Shown here piece by piece: positions 43,281 through 52,500 of a stretch of 64,000 nt of DNA; position 1 is the first letter of the stretch; the number at the start of each line of letters is the position of its first letter. Under the pieces are notes generated by a model, which was given only the letters and a program-made list of their open reading frames with translations, had not been told where the DNA came from and made no database searches. This stretch comes from JANRLJ01 sp033762735 (GTDB lineage: Bacteria > Chloroflexota > Anaerolineae > Aggregatilineales > Phototrophicaceae). Position numbers and translations under genes: made by a program. The stretch lies in NCBI GenBank assembly GCA_033762735.1, contig JANRLJ010000043.1, positions 1-64,000 on the forward strand. The letters are read 5' to 3'.

Positions 43281-44435
43281 GTGCATCGTTCACGACGCTG
43301 GATTATGACAATGCTGCTGATTGTACCCTTTTTCTTGAGTGCGTGTGGCAACGAACCTGAGCCAGCGGTCGTTCAGGTGCCCACGCGAGTCGTGCTGCCG
43401 CCCACCGAAACCCCAACCGAGACACCGGATGTGACGGCCACACCCACTTCTACCGCAACCGCGACGGCAACGGCCACCAGAGCCATCACCAGTACGCCGA
43501 CTGCGACCAGCACGGCCACGCACACACCGACCATCACCCGCACAGCGACGCGCACTCCCACCAGAACGCCAACCCGCGTTCGCGCCACCGCTACCTTTAC
43601 CATCACGCCAACCAGCACAGCAACGGCAACGCCTGTCGCGACCGCCACGCCCGATGTCGCGCAGATCATCAATTTCACCGTCAGCGCACCGACCGCCCCC
43701 GGTGGATCCCCGGTCACACTGGCCTGGGAAACGCGCAATGTCGACTCGGTGCGGATTGATCAGCTCAGCCAGCAGGGTGCAGTGGTGCAGACCTTCTCGG
43801 TGGCTTTCACCGGGACGCTGCCGGTCACGCTGCCGAATGAACCGGGACAGATTGTGTATCGGCTGGTGGCGCTGCGAAACGGTCAGCAGGTGACACGCGA
43901 TGTCCCGGTGGTTGTCCAGCAGGTATGCAGCACGACATGGTTCTTCGGCAATCAGCTTGCGCCAGCAGATGCAGGCTGCCCGGCAGGCCCGGCCTCGACC
44001 GGGGTGGGCGCGGTACAGCCCTTCGAGCGCGGCCTGATGATCCAGGTCACGGCAGGCGGTCAGAATCGGCTGTATGGGCTGGTGTTTGCAGCAGGCACAA
44101 CCACCAGCGGCACGTACATGGTCTATGATAATGGGTGGGATGGCACGACGACCTATCCCTGCCCATGCGGCACCGCGCCCGCGCCGCTGCTCGACCCACA
44201 GGGGGTATTCAACTGGCTGTATAACAATACCAACGGCCCATCCGGCCCCTGGTACAGCCCCAGCGGAATCGGCTGGGGCACGGCGGCATCCAACACCACC
44301 GCCACCCAGACCTACCAGGCGCAGCAGACCACCACGCAGGGCACGCCCTTCTTCCTGCAAGTGCCGGGCTATGGGGTGCTTCGCTTCTCCGGCACACCGA
44401 TCACGGGTTCCTGGCAGCGCGTATCGGGGACTTAA
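43281..44435 (+). CDS. Thr-rich lipoprotein with Ig-like and unassigned C-terminal domain
   Basis: About 384 residues from GTG 43281, chosen because GGAGG sits 6 bases upstream; in-frame ATGs at 43251 and 43266 would reach into the divergent gene. Lipoprotein signal MTMLLIVPFFLSACGN. Residues about 35-125 are almost pure Thr/Ala/Pro with Arg (TPTSTATATATA, TRTPTRTPTRV), a probable glycosylated stalk. An Ig-like domain follows (INFTVSAPTAPGGSPVTLAWETRNVDSVRI). Then comes a Gly/Thr-rich domain with paired Cys (CSTTWFFGNQLAPADAGCP, YPCPCGTAP). Surface-exposed; function unknown. Confidence 0.8.
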   Translation: MHRSRRWIMTMLLIVPFFLSACGNEPEPAVVQVPTRVVLPPTETPTETPDVTATPTSTATATATATRAITSTPTATSTATHTPTITRTATRTPTRTPTRVRATATFTITPTSTATATPVATATPDVAQIINFTVSAPTAPGGSPVTLAWETRNVDSVRIDQLSQQGAVVQTFSVAFTGTLPVTLPNEPGQIVYRLVALRNGQQVTRDVPVVVQQVCSTTWFFGNQLAPADAGCPAGPASTGVGAVQPFERGLMIQVTAGGQNRLYGLVFAAGTTTSGTYMVYDNGWDGTTTYPCPCGTAPAPLLDPQGVFNWLYNNTNGPSGPWYSPSGIGWGTAASNTTATQTYQAQQTTTQGTPFFLQVPGYGVLRFSGTPITGSWQRVSGT

Positions 44436-44492
44436 ACATACAAAGCGTCAATTCTTATTGAGGTGCGCAGAGCAAGAACGAAAACAGCTCGC

Positions 44493-44540
44493 TTCTAAGC
44501 CCCTCTCCTTTGGGAGAGGTGTTTGGGGTGAGGGCGAGCC
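44493..44540. repeat. CCCCTCTCC-type hairpin repeat
   Basis: CCCCTCTCCTTTGGGAGAGG folds on itself and is followed by the conserved GGGGTGAGGGC. It lies in the 240-base gap between two lipoprotein genes, where no other gene was seen. Confidence 0.75.
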
Positions 44541-44676
44541 TTTTCACCAGATTCTTTCCAAATCTGCCCCAACCGGAACCTCATTTCGGTGTTGGTCGTA
44601 TTATACTTGTGTGTGGTGGCCTTCCTCCCGAATGCCACCTTGACCCTGTGTGACGGCTAGAGACAAGGGGCTGCCT

Positions 44677-45504
44677 GTGAGACGTTTATCACGGTTCGTG
44701 CCATTGCTAATGTTGTGCCTGCTGCTGGCGGGCTGTGGAGGCGGGGGCAGAGACGAGGAGATTGATCCTGTGGCGCTGCTGACCGAAGCCGCCACCAACA
44801 TTCGCGCCGCATCCACTTTCCGATTGGATGTGTCGCAGACTGGCGTCGAATACTTCATCAACATCCTGTGGGAAGGCGAGATCGAAACCAGCGTGTCCTT
44901 CCGTCGAGCGCAGGTACAGTACGTCTCGCCCGATCAGATGCAGGGCTTTGTGCGCGTTATTTTCCAGGGGATTCCGGTCGAGGTGGGCATTTATTCCCTC
45001 GCCGACCGACAGTGGGTGAAGTTCCCCTTCATCGACTGGTTTGAGGCGCCCTTCGCCTACGGCTTTAACCCGCAGACGCTCATCGCCGAGGACACGGGCT
45101 TCCAGGCGGCGCTGAACGCGGTGCGCGAACTGACCTATGAAGGTGTCGTCACGCTGGAAGACGGCACATCCGCCTATCACCTGAAAGGCACTGCCGACGG
45201 CCCGGCGGTTACGGCGCTGCTGGTGAACCTGATCGAAGAAACGGGCGCGGTCGGTGTGGAGATTTTTGTCCATCGCACCCAACGTTACCCGGTGCGTCTG
45301 ATTATCACGCAGCCCACCGTCGAGAGCGAAGCCGGGACAGGCGAACGCTCGTGGACGGTCGATGTCTATGATGTGGATGCGCCCGCCGCGCTGGATGTGC
45401 CCTCTGACGCTGAAGCCGCGCCCGACGCCACATCCGAAACAACGTCTGAGCCAGCAGAAGAGCCGACACCCGACTCAACCGCCGAAACCACCCCCGGAGC
45501 CTGA
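44677..45504 (+). CDS. LppX/LprG-like lipoprotein
   Basis: About 275 residues from GTG 44677, which has AAGGGG 7 bases upstream. Lipobox LLMLCLLLAGCGG. The body (about 30-225) has the LppX_LprAFG/LolA-like beta-sheet cup pattern: ALLTEAATNIRAASTFRLDVSQ, YVSPDQMQGFVRV, RQWVKFPFIDWF, GVVTLEDGTSAYHLKGTADG, RTQRYPVRLIITQP. Related proteins carry lipids or lipoglycans across the envelope. An acidic Thr/Pro tail ends it. The stop is 3 bases before the start of the DHA2 exporter. In mycobacteria lprG is also co-transcribed with an MFS exporter (P55), so the same pairing is notable. Confidence 0.82.
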   Translation: MRRLSRFVPLLMLCLLLAGCGGGGRDEEIDPVALLTEAATNIRAASTFRLDVSQTGVEYFINILWEGEIETSVSFRRAQVQYVSPDQMQGFVRVIFQGIPVEVGIYSLADRQWVKFPFIDWFEAPFAYGFNPQTLIAEDTGFQAALNAVRELTYEGVVTLEDGTSAYHLKGTADGPAVTALLVNLIEETGAVGVEIFVHRTQRYPVRLIITQPTVESEAGTGERSWTVDVYDVDAPAALDVPSDAEAAPDATSETTSEPAEEPTPDSTAETTPGA

Positions 45505-45507
45505 CGC

Positions 45508-47253
45508 ATGGCTGCAAATTCAACCAACAACGGCGCTGCAACGTTCACAGGTTCCGGCGCATTCAACCGCTGGCTGGTGCTGGCGGTCATCTGTATCCCG
45601 ATTTTCGTCGGTTCGCTGGATTTGACGGTGGTCTCCGCGTTTCTGCCGGAGCTGATTCTCGACCTCGAACTGCCACCCCAGAGCGGGATTGATGACGCCG
45701 CGTGGATTCTGACCGCTTATCTGGTGGCGGACACCATCGGCCTCACCTTTATGGGACGATTCAGCGATCTCTATGGGCGGCGGCGCGTCTATACCGCCTG
45801 TATGATCCTGTTCATCATTGGGTCGGTGCTGGTGGCCGTCGCCCATCTGTGGCCGACGGACATGCTCTACGGCATTTACCGCCGCCTGGGGGAGCGCCCC
45901 GACCGCAACTATGTCACGCTGCAAGCCATCATCCTGGGGCGCGTGGTGCAGGCCTTTGGCGCGGGAGCGCTGGTCCCGGTTACGCTGGCGCTGGTAAGCG
46001 ATATGTTCCCGGCGGGCAGGCGGGCACGTCCGCTCGGCCTGGTTGGCGCGGTGGATACGCTCGGCTGGGTGCTGGGGCATCTCTACGGCGGGCTGATGAT
46101 CTACTTCTTCGCGCAGAATGCCGACCGCTTCGTCCAGTTCTTCAACAGCATCGGCCTGAACTGGCCTGCACCGGACTGGCGGGCGCTGTTCTGGATCAAC
46201 GTCCCGCTGATGATCTTCTCGCTGGTGGTGATGCTGGTCGCGCTGCGCAGGGTGCCGATGCAGCGAGCGCCCGGACGCTTCGATTACATTGGAGCACTGC
46301 TGATTACGGGCGCGATGATCGTCCTCAACGTCGGCCTGGGCGCGAATGTGGAAATTCCGACCGGGGCAAGCGGCTTTGAAGACCTTTCCGCCCTGCCACC
46401 CTATGCCGTACCGCTGGTGAGCACGGCGATTGTGCTGTTCCTGCTGTTTGTGCTGGTGGAAGCGCGGGTGCGCGATCCGCTGGTGGACTTGAAAATGTTC
46501 CGAAAGCACAATATCAGCGCAGGGCTGTTCATCAGCCTGATCGTCGGCTACTGCCTGTTTATCGGGCTGGTGGTCGTGCCGATTCTGGTCAACGTCCGGC
46601 TGGAGAGCTTCGACCAGTTGAGCAACGCGGCGCTGCAAGTGGGCATCCTGCTCTCGGCGCTGACCATACCCATGTCGATTGCCGCGCTGATCGGTGGCTT
46701 CCTCAACGAGCGAATTGGCCCCGGGCGCACCACCGCGCTGGGCTTGACCGCTGCGATCATCGGTTTCGTGCTGATCTGGCAGACGTGGTATCTGGAAATT
46801 CCGACTTCGACGGTCGCGCTGGAGATGGTCATCGTCGGCTTCGGGTTTGGGCTGACGTTTTCACCGATCAGCAGTTCGGTCATTAACGCCGCCAGCGTTC
46901 ATCAGCGTGGTGTGGCATCGGCGCTGGTCATCATCCTGCGCGCGGTCGGGATGACGGTCAGCGTGTCCTCGCTTACCGCTATTGCCTTGCAGCGCATCAA
47001 CAGCCTGGTCGCGCTGGAACTGCAAGGGCTGGGGGCGGAAGCCTCCACGCTGATTAACGACACCTATGCGCGGATTACAGTACAGGTGCTCGGTGAACTG
47101 GGGCTTTTAGGGGCGGTGCTGTGTGGGGTAGCGCTGCTGCCTGCGCTGCTGCTGCGCCATGAGCCAGAAACGGATGAACCGGTCGATTCAGTCGTGAGTG
47201 AACCCTTACGGCAGCGACGACCAGATGAAGTCTCCGCGAGTACAGGCGATTAA
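45508..47253 (+). CDS. MFS drug/lipid exporter, DHA2 (14-helix, EmrB/QacA-like) family
   Basis: 581 residues with about 14 hydrophobic segments. The MFS A-motif is visible as GRFSDLYGRRRVY and the C-motif region as LVSDMFPAGRRARPLGLVGAVDTLGWVLG. The first helix reads VICIPIFVGSLDLTVVSAFLPEL, as in DHA2 exporters (L-D-x-T-V-V-N/S). A longer loop follows helix 3, with YRRLGERPDRNY. The gene starts 3 bases after the LppX/LprG-like gene, so the two are co-translated. It probably exports a hydrophobic compound or lipid with help from the lipoprotein; the substrate is unknown. Confidence 0.93.
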   Translation: MAANSTNNGAATFTGSGAFNRWLVLAVICIPIFVGSLDLTVVSAFLPELILDLELPPQSGIDDAAWILTAYLVADTIGLTFMGRFSDLYGRRRVYTACMILFIIGSVLVAVAHLWPTDMLYGIYRRLGERPDRNYVTLQAIILGRVVQAFGAGALVPVTLALVSDMFPAGRRARPLGLVGAVDTLGWVLGHLYGGLMIYFFAQNADRFVQFFNSIGLNWPAPDWRALFWINVPLMIFSLVVMLVALRRVPMQRAPGRFDYIGALLITGAMIVLNVGLGANVEIPTGASGFEDLSALPPYAVPLVSTAIVLFLLFVLVEARVRDPLVDLKMFRKHNISAGLFISLIVGYCLFIGLVVVPILVNVRLESFDQLSNAALQVGILLSALTIPMSIAALIGGFLNERIGPGRTTALGLTAAIIGFVLIWQTWYLEIPTSTVALEMVIVGFGFGLTFSPISSSVINAASVHQRGVASALVIILRAVGMTVSVSSLTAIALQRINSLVALELQGLGAEASTLINDTYARITVQVLGELGLLGAVLCGVALLPALLLRHEPETDEPVDSVVSEPLRQRRPDEVSASTGD

Positions 47254-47273
47254 CAGCGGTATCTATATCTGTA

Positions 47274-47294
47274 GGGCAGGTTTGAAACCTGCCC
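47274..47294. repeat. Variable-core palindrome, GGGCAGGTTT type
   Basis: GGGCAGGTTT and AAACCTGCCC pair perfectly around one G, preceded by GTA. It lies just after the MFS gene stop. Confidence 0.8.
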
Positions 47295-47362
47295 CTCCAA
47301 ATCTGTCTCAGGACTTACGCAACCCCTCAACAACCTAAGCAAAGGGGACAACCTGGTTCTTA

Positions 47363-47401
47363 AGCCCCTCTACCTGAGGGAGAGGGGTCTGGGGTGAGGG
47401 C
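47363..47401. repeat. CCCCTCTAC-type hairpin repeat
   Basis: CCCCTCTACC-TGAGGGAGAGGGG folds with one bulge and is followed by GGGGTGAGGGC. It is the same family as 44493-44540. Confidence 0.7.
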
Positions 47402-47433
47402 AGAACATACAACAGCGTAAGTTCTACAATCCT

Positions 47434-48285
47434 TTAAACCAGGCCAAGCGCTCTGGCGATGCTCTCGAAGATCGGCGCGAGGCCGCTGATGATGGGCAGG
47501 TCGTACCACAGATTGAGCGCGTCGATAATCACCAGACCGACCACGCTGCTGCAGCAGCAGAAGATCGACAGCACACCGCAGCCAATCAGAATCCAGCGGA
47601 GCGGACTGCGCGGTTCTTCGTCACGCACAGCATAGGGGTCATAGTCATACCCTGTGCCATAGCCCTGCTGACCGTAGGCGGGCTGCTGATTATAGCTGGC
47701 CTGCCCATAATCCTGTCCATACGCAGCGGGCTGCTGTCCGTAGTCCGGCGCGGGATAGGCCTGCTGACCGTAACCGGGCTGCTGCGGCTGGGGACTGGCG
47801 GGCTGACCGTAGCCGGGCTGTTGGGGCGCGGGGGACTGGCCGTAGCCCTGCTGCCCATAACTCGGCTGAGCAGGCTGCTGGGCGGGGGGCGCATAGGGCG
47901 AAGGCTGTTGATAGTTGGGCGCGGCAGGCGCGACCCCGGCTCCAGCGGTCGGCGGTGCAGGGCTTTCCCCCATCGGGCGGATGACCTCGTACCCCAGCGT
48001 GACCGTCTCCCCCAGGCCGATCATATCGCCCCGGTTCAGTGGGCGGACTCCCTGATGGCGCTGTCCGTTGATGAACGTACCGTTGGTGGAACCCAGGTCT
48101 TCGATGTTGTATCCATCCGCACCGCGCGTCAGACGCAGATGATGGCGGCTGACCTCCGGGTCGTTAATCACGATGTCGTTGGTGATATCGCGTCCCAGCG
48201 TCACGATGTCTTTGTTGAGGTCATAGGTCTGGTTTGGTTGTGGACCTCGCCGGACAATCAGCCGGAAACTGTCGTTGGCCTGCAT
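47434..48285 (-). CDS. FHA-domain protein with Gln/Tyr/Pro-rich linker and membrane anchor
   Basis: 283 residues. FHA domain at about 5-95: VTLGRDITNDIVINDPEVSRHHLRLT with the phosphothreonine-site Arg and Ser, and EDLGSTNGTFINGQRH. Residues about 115-215 form a low-complexity linker of GYGQ/QQP/YGQ repeats. A C-terminal hydrophobic helix (WILIGCGVLSIFCCCSSVVGLVIIDAL) has four clustered Cys. The gene is 120 bases downstream of the Clp_N-repeat gene and follows the kinase-AAA gene on the same strand, consistent with a phosphopeptide reader for that kinase. AAGGGGG lies upstream of the ATG. Confidence 0.88.
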   Translation of the reverse strand: MQANDSFRLIVRRGPQPNQTYDLNKDIVTLGRDITNDIVINDPEVSRHHLRLTRGADGYNIEDLGSTNGTFINGQRHQGVRPLNRGDMIGLGETVTLGYEVIRPMGESPAPPTAGAGVAPAAPNYQQPSPYAPPAQQPAQPSYGQQGYGQSPAPQQPGYGQPASPQPQQPGYGQQAYPAPDYGQQPAAYGQDYGQASYNQQPAYGQQGYGTGYDYDPYAVRDEEPRSPLRWILIGCGVLSIFCCCSSVVGLVIIDALNLWYDLPIISGLAPIFESIARALGLV

Positions 48286-48405
48286 CCGCGCCCCCTTCTC
48301 TTAAAGTCTGATGAAAATGATTTCCAAAACAGCGAAAGTATACCCGCGTTGAATTCGGACTGTCAACGTCCCCCCACCTGCGCCACACTGCGCCATCCCG
48401 ACGCT

Positions 48406-49278
48406 TCACTTACGGCTGAGCAACTGTTCCTGTATGCGGCGCTGCAGGGCTTCCGCCAGTACACCGCTGCGTTCCAGCAGCGCCTGCCCAACCGCATCGG
48501 CCAGCACGGCCAGCAGCAGATGTTCGGTGCCGGTGTAATGACTGCCGAGCATTTGCGCCTGCTCCACCGCCTGATCCAGAATGCGTTTGACGCTGGTCAG
48601 CGCGAACGGGTCACGCTCCTGCAGCAGCCGTTCGATAGCACGTTCATTCAGCCCGGACTGCTGCAGCAGTTTACTGGTGGGGCTGCGGCTCTCCCGCGTC
48701 AGAATCAGCAGCAGATGCCCGATGCCGAGATTGGGGTGATCGAGCGATACGGCCATCTGTTCAGCAGCATTCAGCACCCGGCGCGACAGTTCGCTCAAGC
48801 GGGTGCTGCGGCGGGCGTCTTCCAGATTAAACTCCATCAGGCCATCGTTAAGTGCCCGGCGCACCCGGCGGCGCACCTGATCGGCTGAGACGTTGAGCGT
48901 ACGCAGCAGATCGCTGGCATTGCCCACATTCGTGCGGGTGATCCCCAGCAGCAGGTGTTCCGTCCCGATGTAGTGATGGCCCAGCCATGAGGCCTCGTCC
49001 GCTGCCAGCTCAAGCGCGACATCCAGCGCGGCATCGTTGGCCGGGTTTTCAACAGGATGATCGAGCGGCATGGTGAGCACCGCAAGATAGGGGAAGGCGG
49101 TTTCCGCGGAGAGGTTCAGTTCTTCCAGCACCGCATGGCCGACGCTGCCTTCGGCCAGCATCACCCCGACGAGCAGATGGCCTGTATCGACGCGGGGATG
49201 GCGAAACCGACGCACCAGCGATCCGGCATGGGTCAAAGCACGGCGGGCATGGTGGCTGTAGCGGTTATAACTCACCAT
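48406..49278 (-). CDS. Free-standing Clp_N-repeat protein (no ATPase domain)
   Basis: 290 residues made of two double Clp-N modules, about 1-140 and 155-285. Each contains the ClpA/ClpC N-domain pattern: YSHHARRALTHAGSLVRRFRHPRVDTGHLLVGVM, ASWLGHHYIGTEHLLLGI, NAAEQMAVSLDHPNLGIGHLLLIL and AVEQAQMLGSHYTGTEHLLLAVL. In ClpC these domains bind adaptors and substrates such as phosphoarginine proteins. No AAA module follows, so it could act as an adaptor, a decoy or a sensor. It lies between an FHA gene and a Ser/Thr kinase gene on the same strand. ATG at 49278 without an evident ribosome site. Confidence 0.88.
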   Translation of the reverse strand: MVSYNRYSHHARRALTHAGSLVRRFRHPRVDTGHLLVGVMLAEGSVGHAVLEELNLSAETAFPYLAVLTMPLDHPVENPANDAALDVALELAADEASWLGHHYIGTEHLLLGITRTNVGNASDLLRTLNVSADQVRRRVRRALNDGLMEFNLEDARRSTRLSELSRRVLNAAEQMAVSLDHPNLGIGHLLLILTRESRSPTSKLLQQSGLNERAIERLLQERDPFALTSVKRILDQAVEQAQMLGSHYTGTEHLLLAVLADAVGQALLERSGVLAEALQRRIQEQLLSRK

Positions 49279-49413
49279 TCAGGAACCAGCGGCGGAGCCT
49301 CAAGCGGACAAGTCAGCTCAATTATAGGCGCGCGAGGAAAGCATCGCAAACCCGACGTGGATTACTGCCAGGGCAATTTGCATCAAATACGAGGACAACA
49401 AAAAGAACTTTTT

Positions 49414-49487
49414 TGAACCACAAAGTCACGAAGGTCACGAAGATAATGACAAAAATCTCTGTGATCTTTGTGCCTTTGTGGTTTTTG
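49414..49487. repeat. AACCAC...GTGGTT long inverted repeat
   Basis: AACCACAAAGTCACGAAGG at the left and CTTTGTGCCTTTGTGGTT at the right are near reverse complements, with TCTCTGTGATC between. It fills the gap between the kinase-AAA gene and the Clp_N-repeat gene. Confidence 0.75.
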
Positions 49488-49521
49488 GTGTGCTTACGGA
49501 ATTTGATACGTTTGCCCTTTC

Positions 49522-52500
49522 TTATTGCAGTTGCGCCAGCAGATCATGGGCGAGGCGCAAATCGTGTGTGTCAAAACCTTCGGTGAAGGGTTCGACCAGC
49601 GGCGTGAGCACCTCACAGGCTTCTCCCACGCGGCCTTCCCGCTGCCATAACCGCGCCAGATGCAGCCCTGCCCGCAGCGTCATGGAGTTTGCGCCACGCT
49701 GCTGCGCTGCCGTAAGCGCTTTGAGAAACGCGGCTTCGGCTGCATCAGGAGTTTCACCACTGAGCAAGAGGATTTCGCCCTGGTGGCAGTAAAACTCCGA
49801 GAGATACCAGTATTCCCGCAGCCGTTCCATCACCGCAAAGGCTTTCTCCAGCGTGAGCCTAGCCATGTGATGTTCGCCCGCCTGTGCTTGCAGATAGGCC
49901 AGATGCGTGAGGAAAAAGGGCACTGTAAATTCTGCCCCGGTCGCTTCATAGGCAGCCAGGCCGTTTTCAAGCTGTGCCCGCATCGTATCCGGTGGCAGTC
50001 CCAGGGATGTCCCAATCATGGCACGGAACATCGTCGTCAGCGCGATGAACAGCCCGTAATTATTGGCTTCTGCCAGTGCCGCCGCCTCACCCGATAGACG
50101 GTAGCAGGCTTCAAACTCGCCCCGGTAGAAGTGGATGATCGAAGTCCAGTGCAGCGCAAAAACCTGGCTCATGGGATGCTGCAAGTCTTTGGCGATCTGC
50201 ACGGCGTGCCTTCCCAGTTCCAATGCCTGGTCGGGATAGCCCATCAGCCAGCGCGTCACGCCCAGAAATTCCAGCGCCGCCACCCCAAAATCATGCACTG
50301 CGCTGCGGCGGATGTTGCGACGGCGGGTGGGGTCATACTGGCGAAGCATGCCTTCCAAATGACGTGCAGCCGCTTCATGTTCGCCCATAAAGCCAAGCGC
50401 CTGCCCCAGAATCAGATGTGCCCACATCTCGCCCGTCTGCGAACCGCTTTGTTCCGCCCGCAGCAGCATTTCGAGGCCGAGATCGCCCGCCGTCTGGTAA
50501 TCGCCGCGTCCGATGTAATAGCCGGAGAGGTTCGCCAACACCTGCGACATATAGGGCGTGTCCCCCAGGCTGCGTGCCAGTTCACGGGCGCGGGAATACG
50601 TTTCCTCGACTTCGGGCGCAGCATAACCGCGCAGAGCCATCCGCGCCGCACCGAGCGCGATCAGACATTGAATTTCCTGCTGGTCTTTCCCATCGTAGGG
50701 CGGCAGTTGCTCCAGCAGAGTCAGCCCTCGCTCGAAATAATCGGCGGCTTCGCGGGTGGCACTGTTGTTGATAGCTTCTTCCCCGGCCATGCTGGTATAG
50801 AACAGTTCGCGCATCACATCACCCGCCATACCCCAGTGATAGGCCAGGCGCGCCGCTTCCCCGCGCGGATCGGCTGCGATGGCTTCCAGCGCTTCGGCCA
50901 CCTGTCGATGCAGATCGCGTCGCTGTTCAGGTTCAAGCTCGGCCAGTACCCCTTCCCGCAGCTTGTCATGGGCGAACTGCCAGCCGCCACCCCGCGCCCC
51001 GGATTCACCCACCGCCAGCACTGCTGCACTCGTGCATAGGGCTAACCAGCGGTCGAGATCAGCATTGGGAGCAAGCCATAGCAGTAGCTCAGGATCAAGC
51101 TGCCGCCCGGCCACCGCCGCCATATTCAGCAGCGGACGCGCTTCCGGAGGAATCCGCTGCAAACGACGCTGCACGACCAGCCGAATCCCACCCGCGAACA
51201 CGCTGCGCGGCAGGGTGCGGGTGCCGATCAACCCCAGATCGCCCGCGTCCTCGGCCAGCGCCCGCGCTACTTCCACCATGAAAAAGACGTTACCTTCGGT
51301 TTCCCGCTGCAACAGATTAACCACTTCCGGCAGCCTGCCCGCCTCGCCCAGCATGGATGCGCTGAGCACAGCAATACTGTCTTCATCCAGCCGGGGCAGC
51401 CTGAGCAGGCGCATGTGGGGCAGTTCGGCGGGGAGTTCCGGTCGCTCATCGTCGCGGCAGCTTGCCACAATCATCAGCGGCCATTCCACCAGACGTGCGG
51501 TCAGGTCGTTTAACAGCAGCAGTCCCTCGCTGCCTGCCCAGTGAATATCCTCCAGCACGATCAGCAGGGGTTGACCTTCCTCCCGCATGAAGCGCACCAG
51601 CACCGTCTGTACCACTTCCAGCACACGACGCTGTGCTGCCTGTGGGTCGAGCGCTTCTGCCACCGCGACCTGCCGCCCCAGCAGCGTATCCATATCCGGC
51701 ACGAACGGCTTCAACACCCCGGCTTCCTCGTCGGTCAGGGTCGTCATCAGCACCACACGACGGAAGACCTCGTGCCACAGACGGTATAATCCACCGCGCT
51801 CGATAATGGCCTGCCCGCGCACGACCGGGATTCCGCTCACCAGGGCGATAATGCGCAGTTCTTCCAACAGGCGCGATTTGCCCACGCCGCTTTCGCCGCT
51901 CACCAGCCAGGCAGACCCGGCACTGGTCGCGTTTGGGTGCAGCCTGTTCAGCGCACCGACCAACTGACCCAGCTCATCGTCACGCCCGACGAACTGCGCC
52001 GCCTGCAAGTAGCTGTCCTGGGTAGCGCGGGTATCGTGCAACTTTCCGCCCGGAATGGCGGTGGAATAGATGGCAAGCACTTCAGCGGCGTCGGTAAAGC
52101 GGGACGAAGGCGCTTTTGCCAGCAGTCGCCCAATGGTCACACTCAAGGCCTCATCCACGTCGATTACGCTGACATCTGGCATGGTGTTGAGGATGTCGCG
52201 CATCAGGTTCACGATATTGGCGGTGTCGAAGGGATGCTCCCCGGTCAGCAGTTCGTAGGTCATCACACCGACTGCGTACAGGTCCGAGGCTTCACTGGCG
52301 GGGTAATCCTGCAGGACTTCAGGCGCCATATATGCCAGCGTACCCTTGCCTCGATTCTGGGGATCGCCCGCCTGCGCCCGCATCGCCGACAGGCCAAAAT
52401 CGAGCAGCCTGACCTGTCCCTCCGCGACCAGCACATTGGCGGGTTTTAAATCACGGTGCAGAATGCCGCGTCGATGCAGATAGACCAGCGCTTCCAGCAG

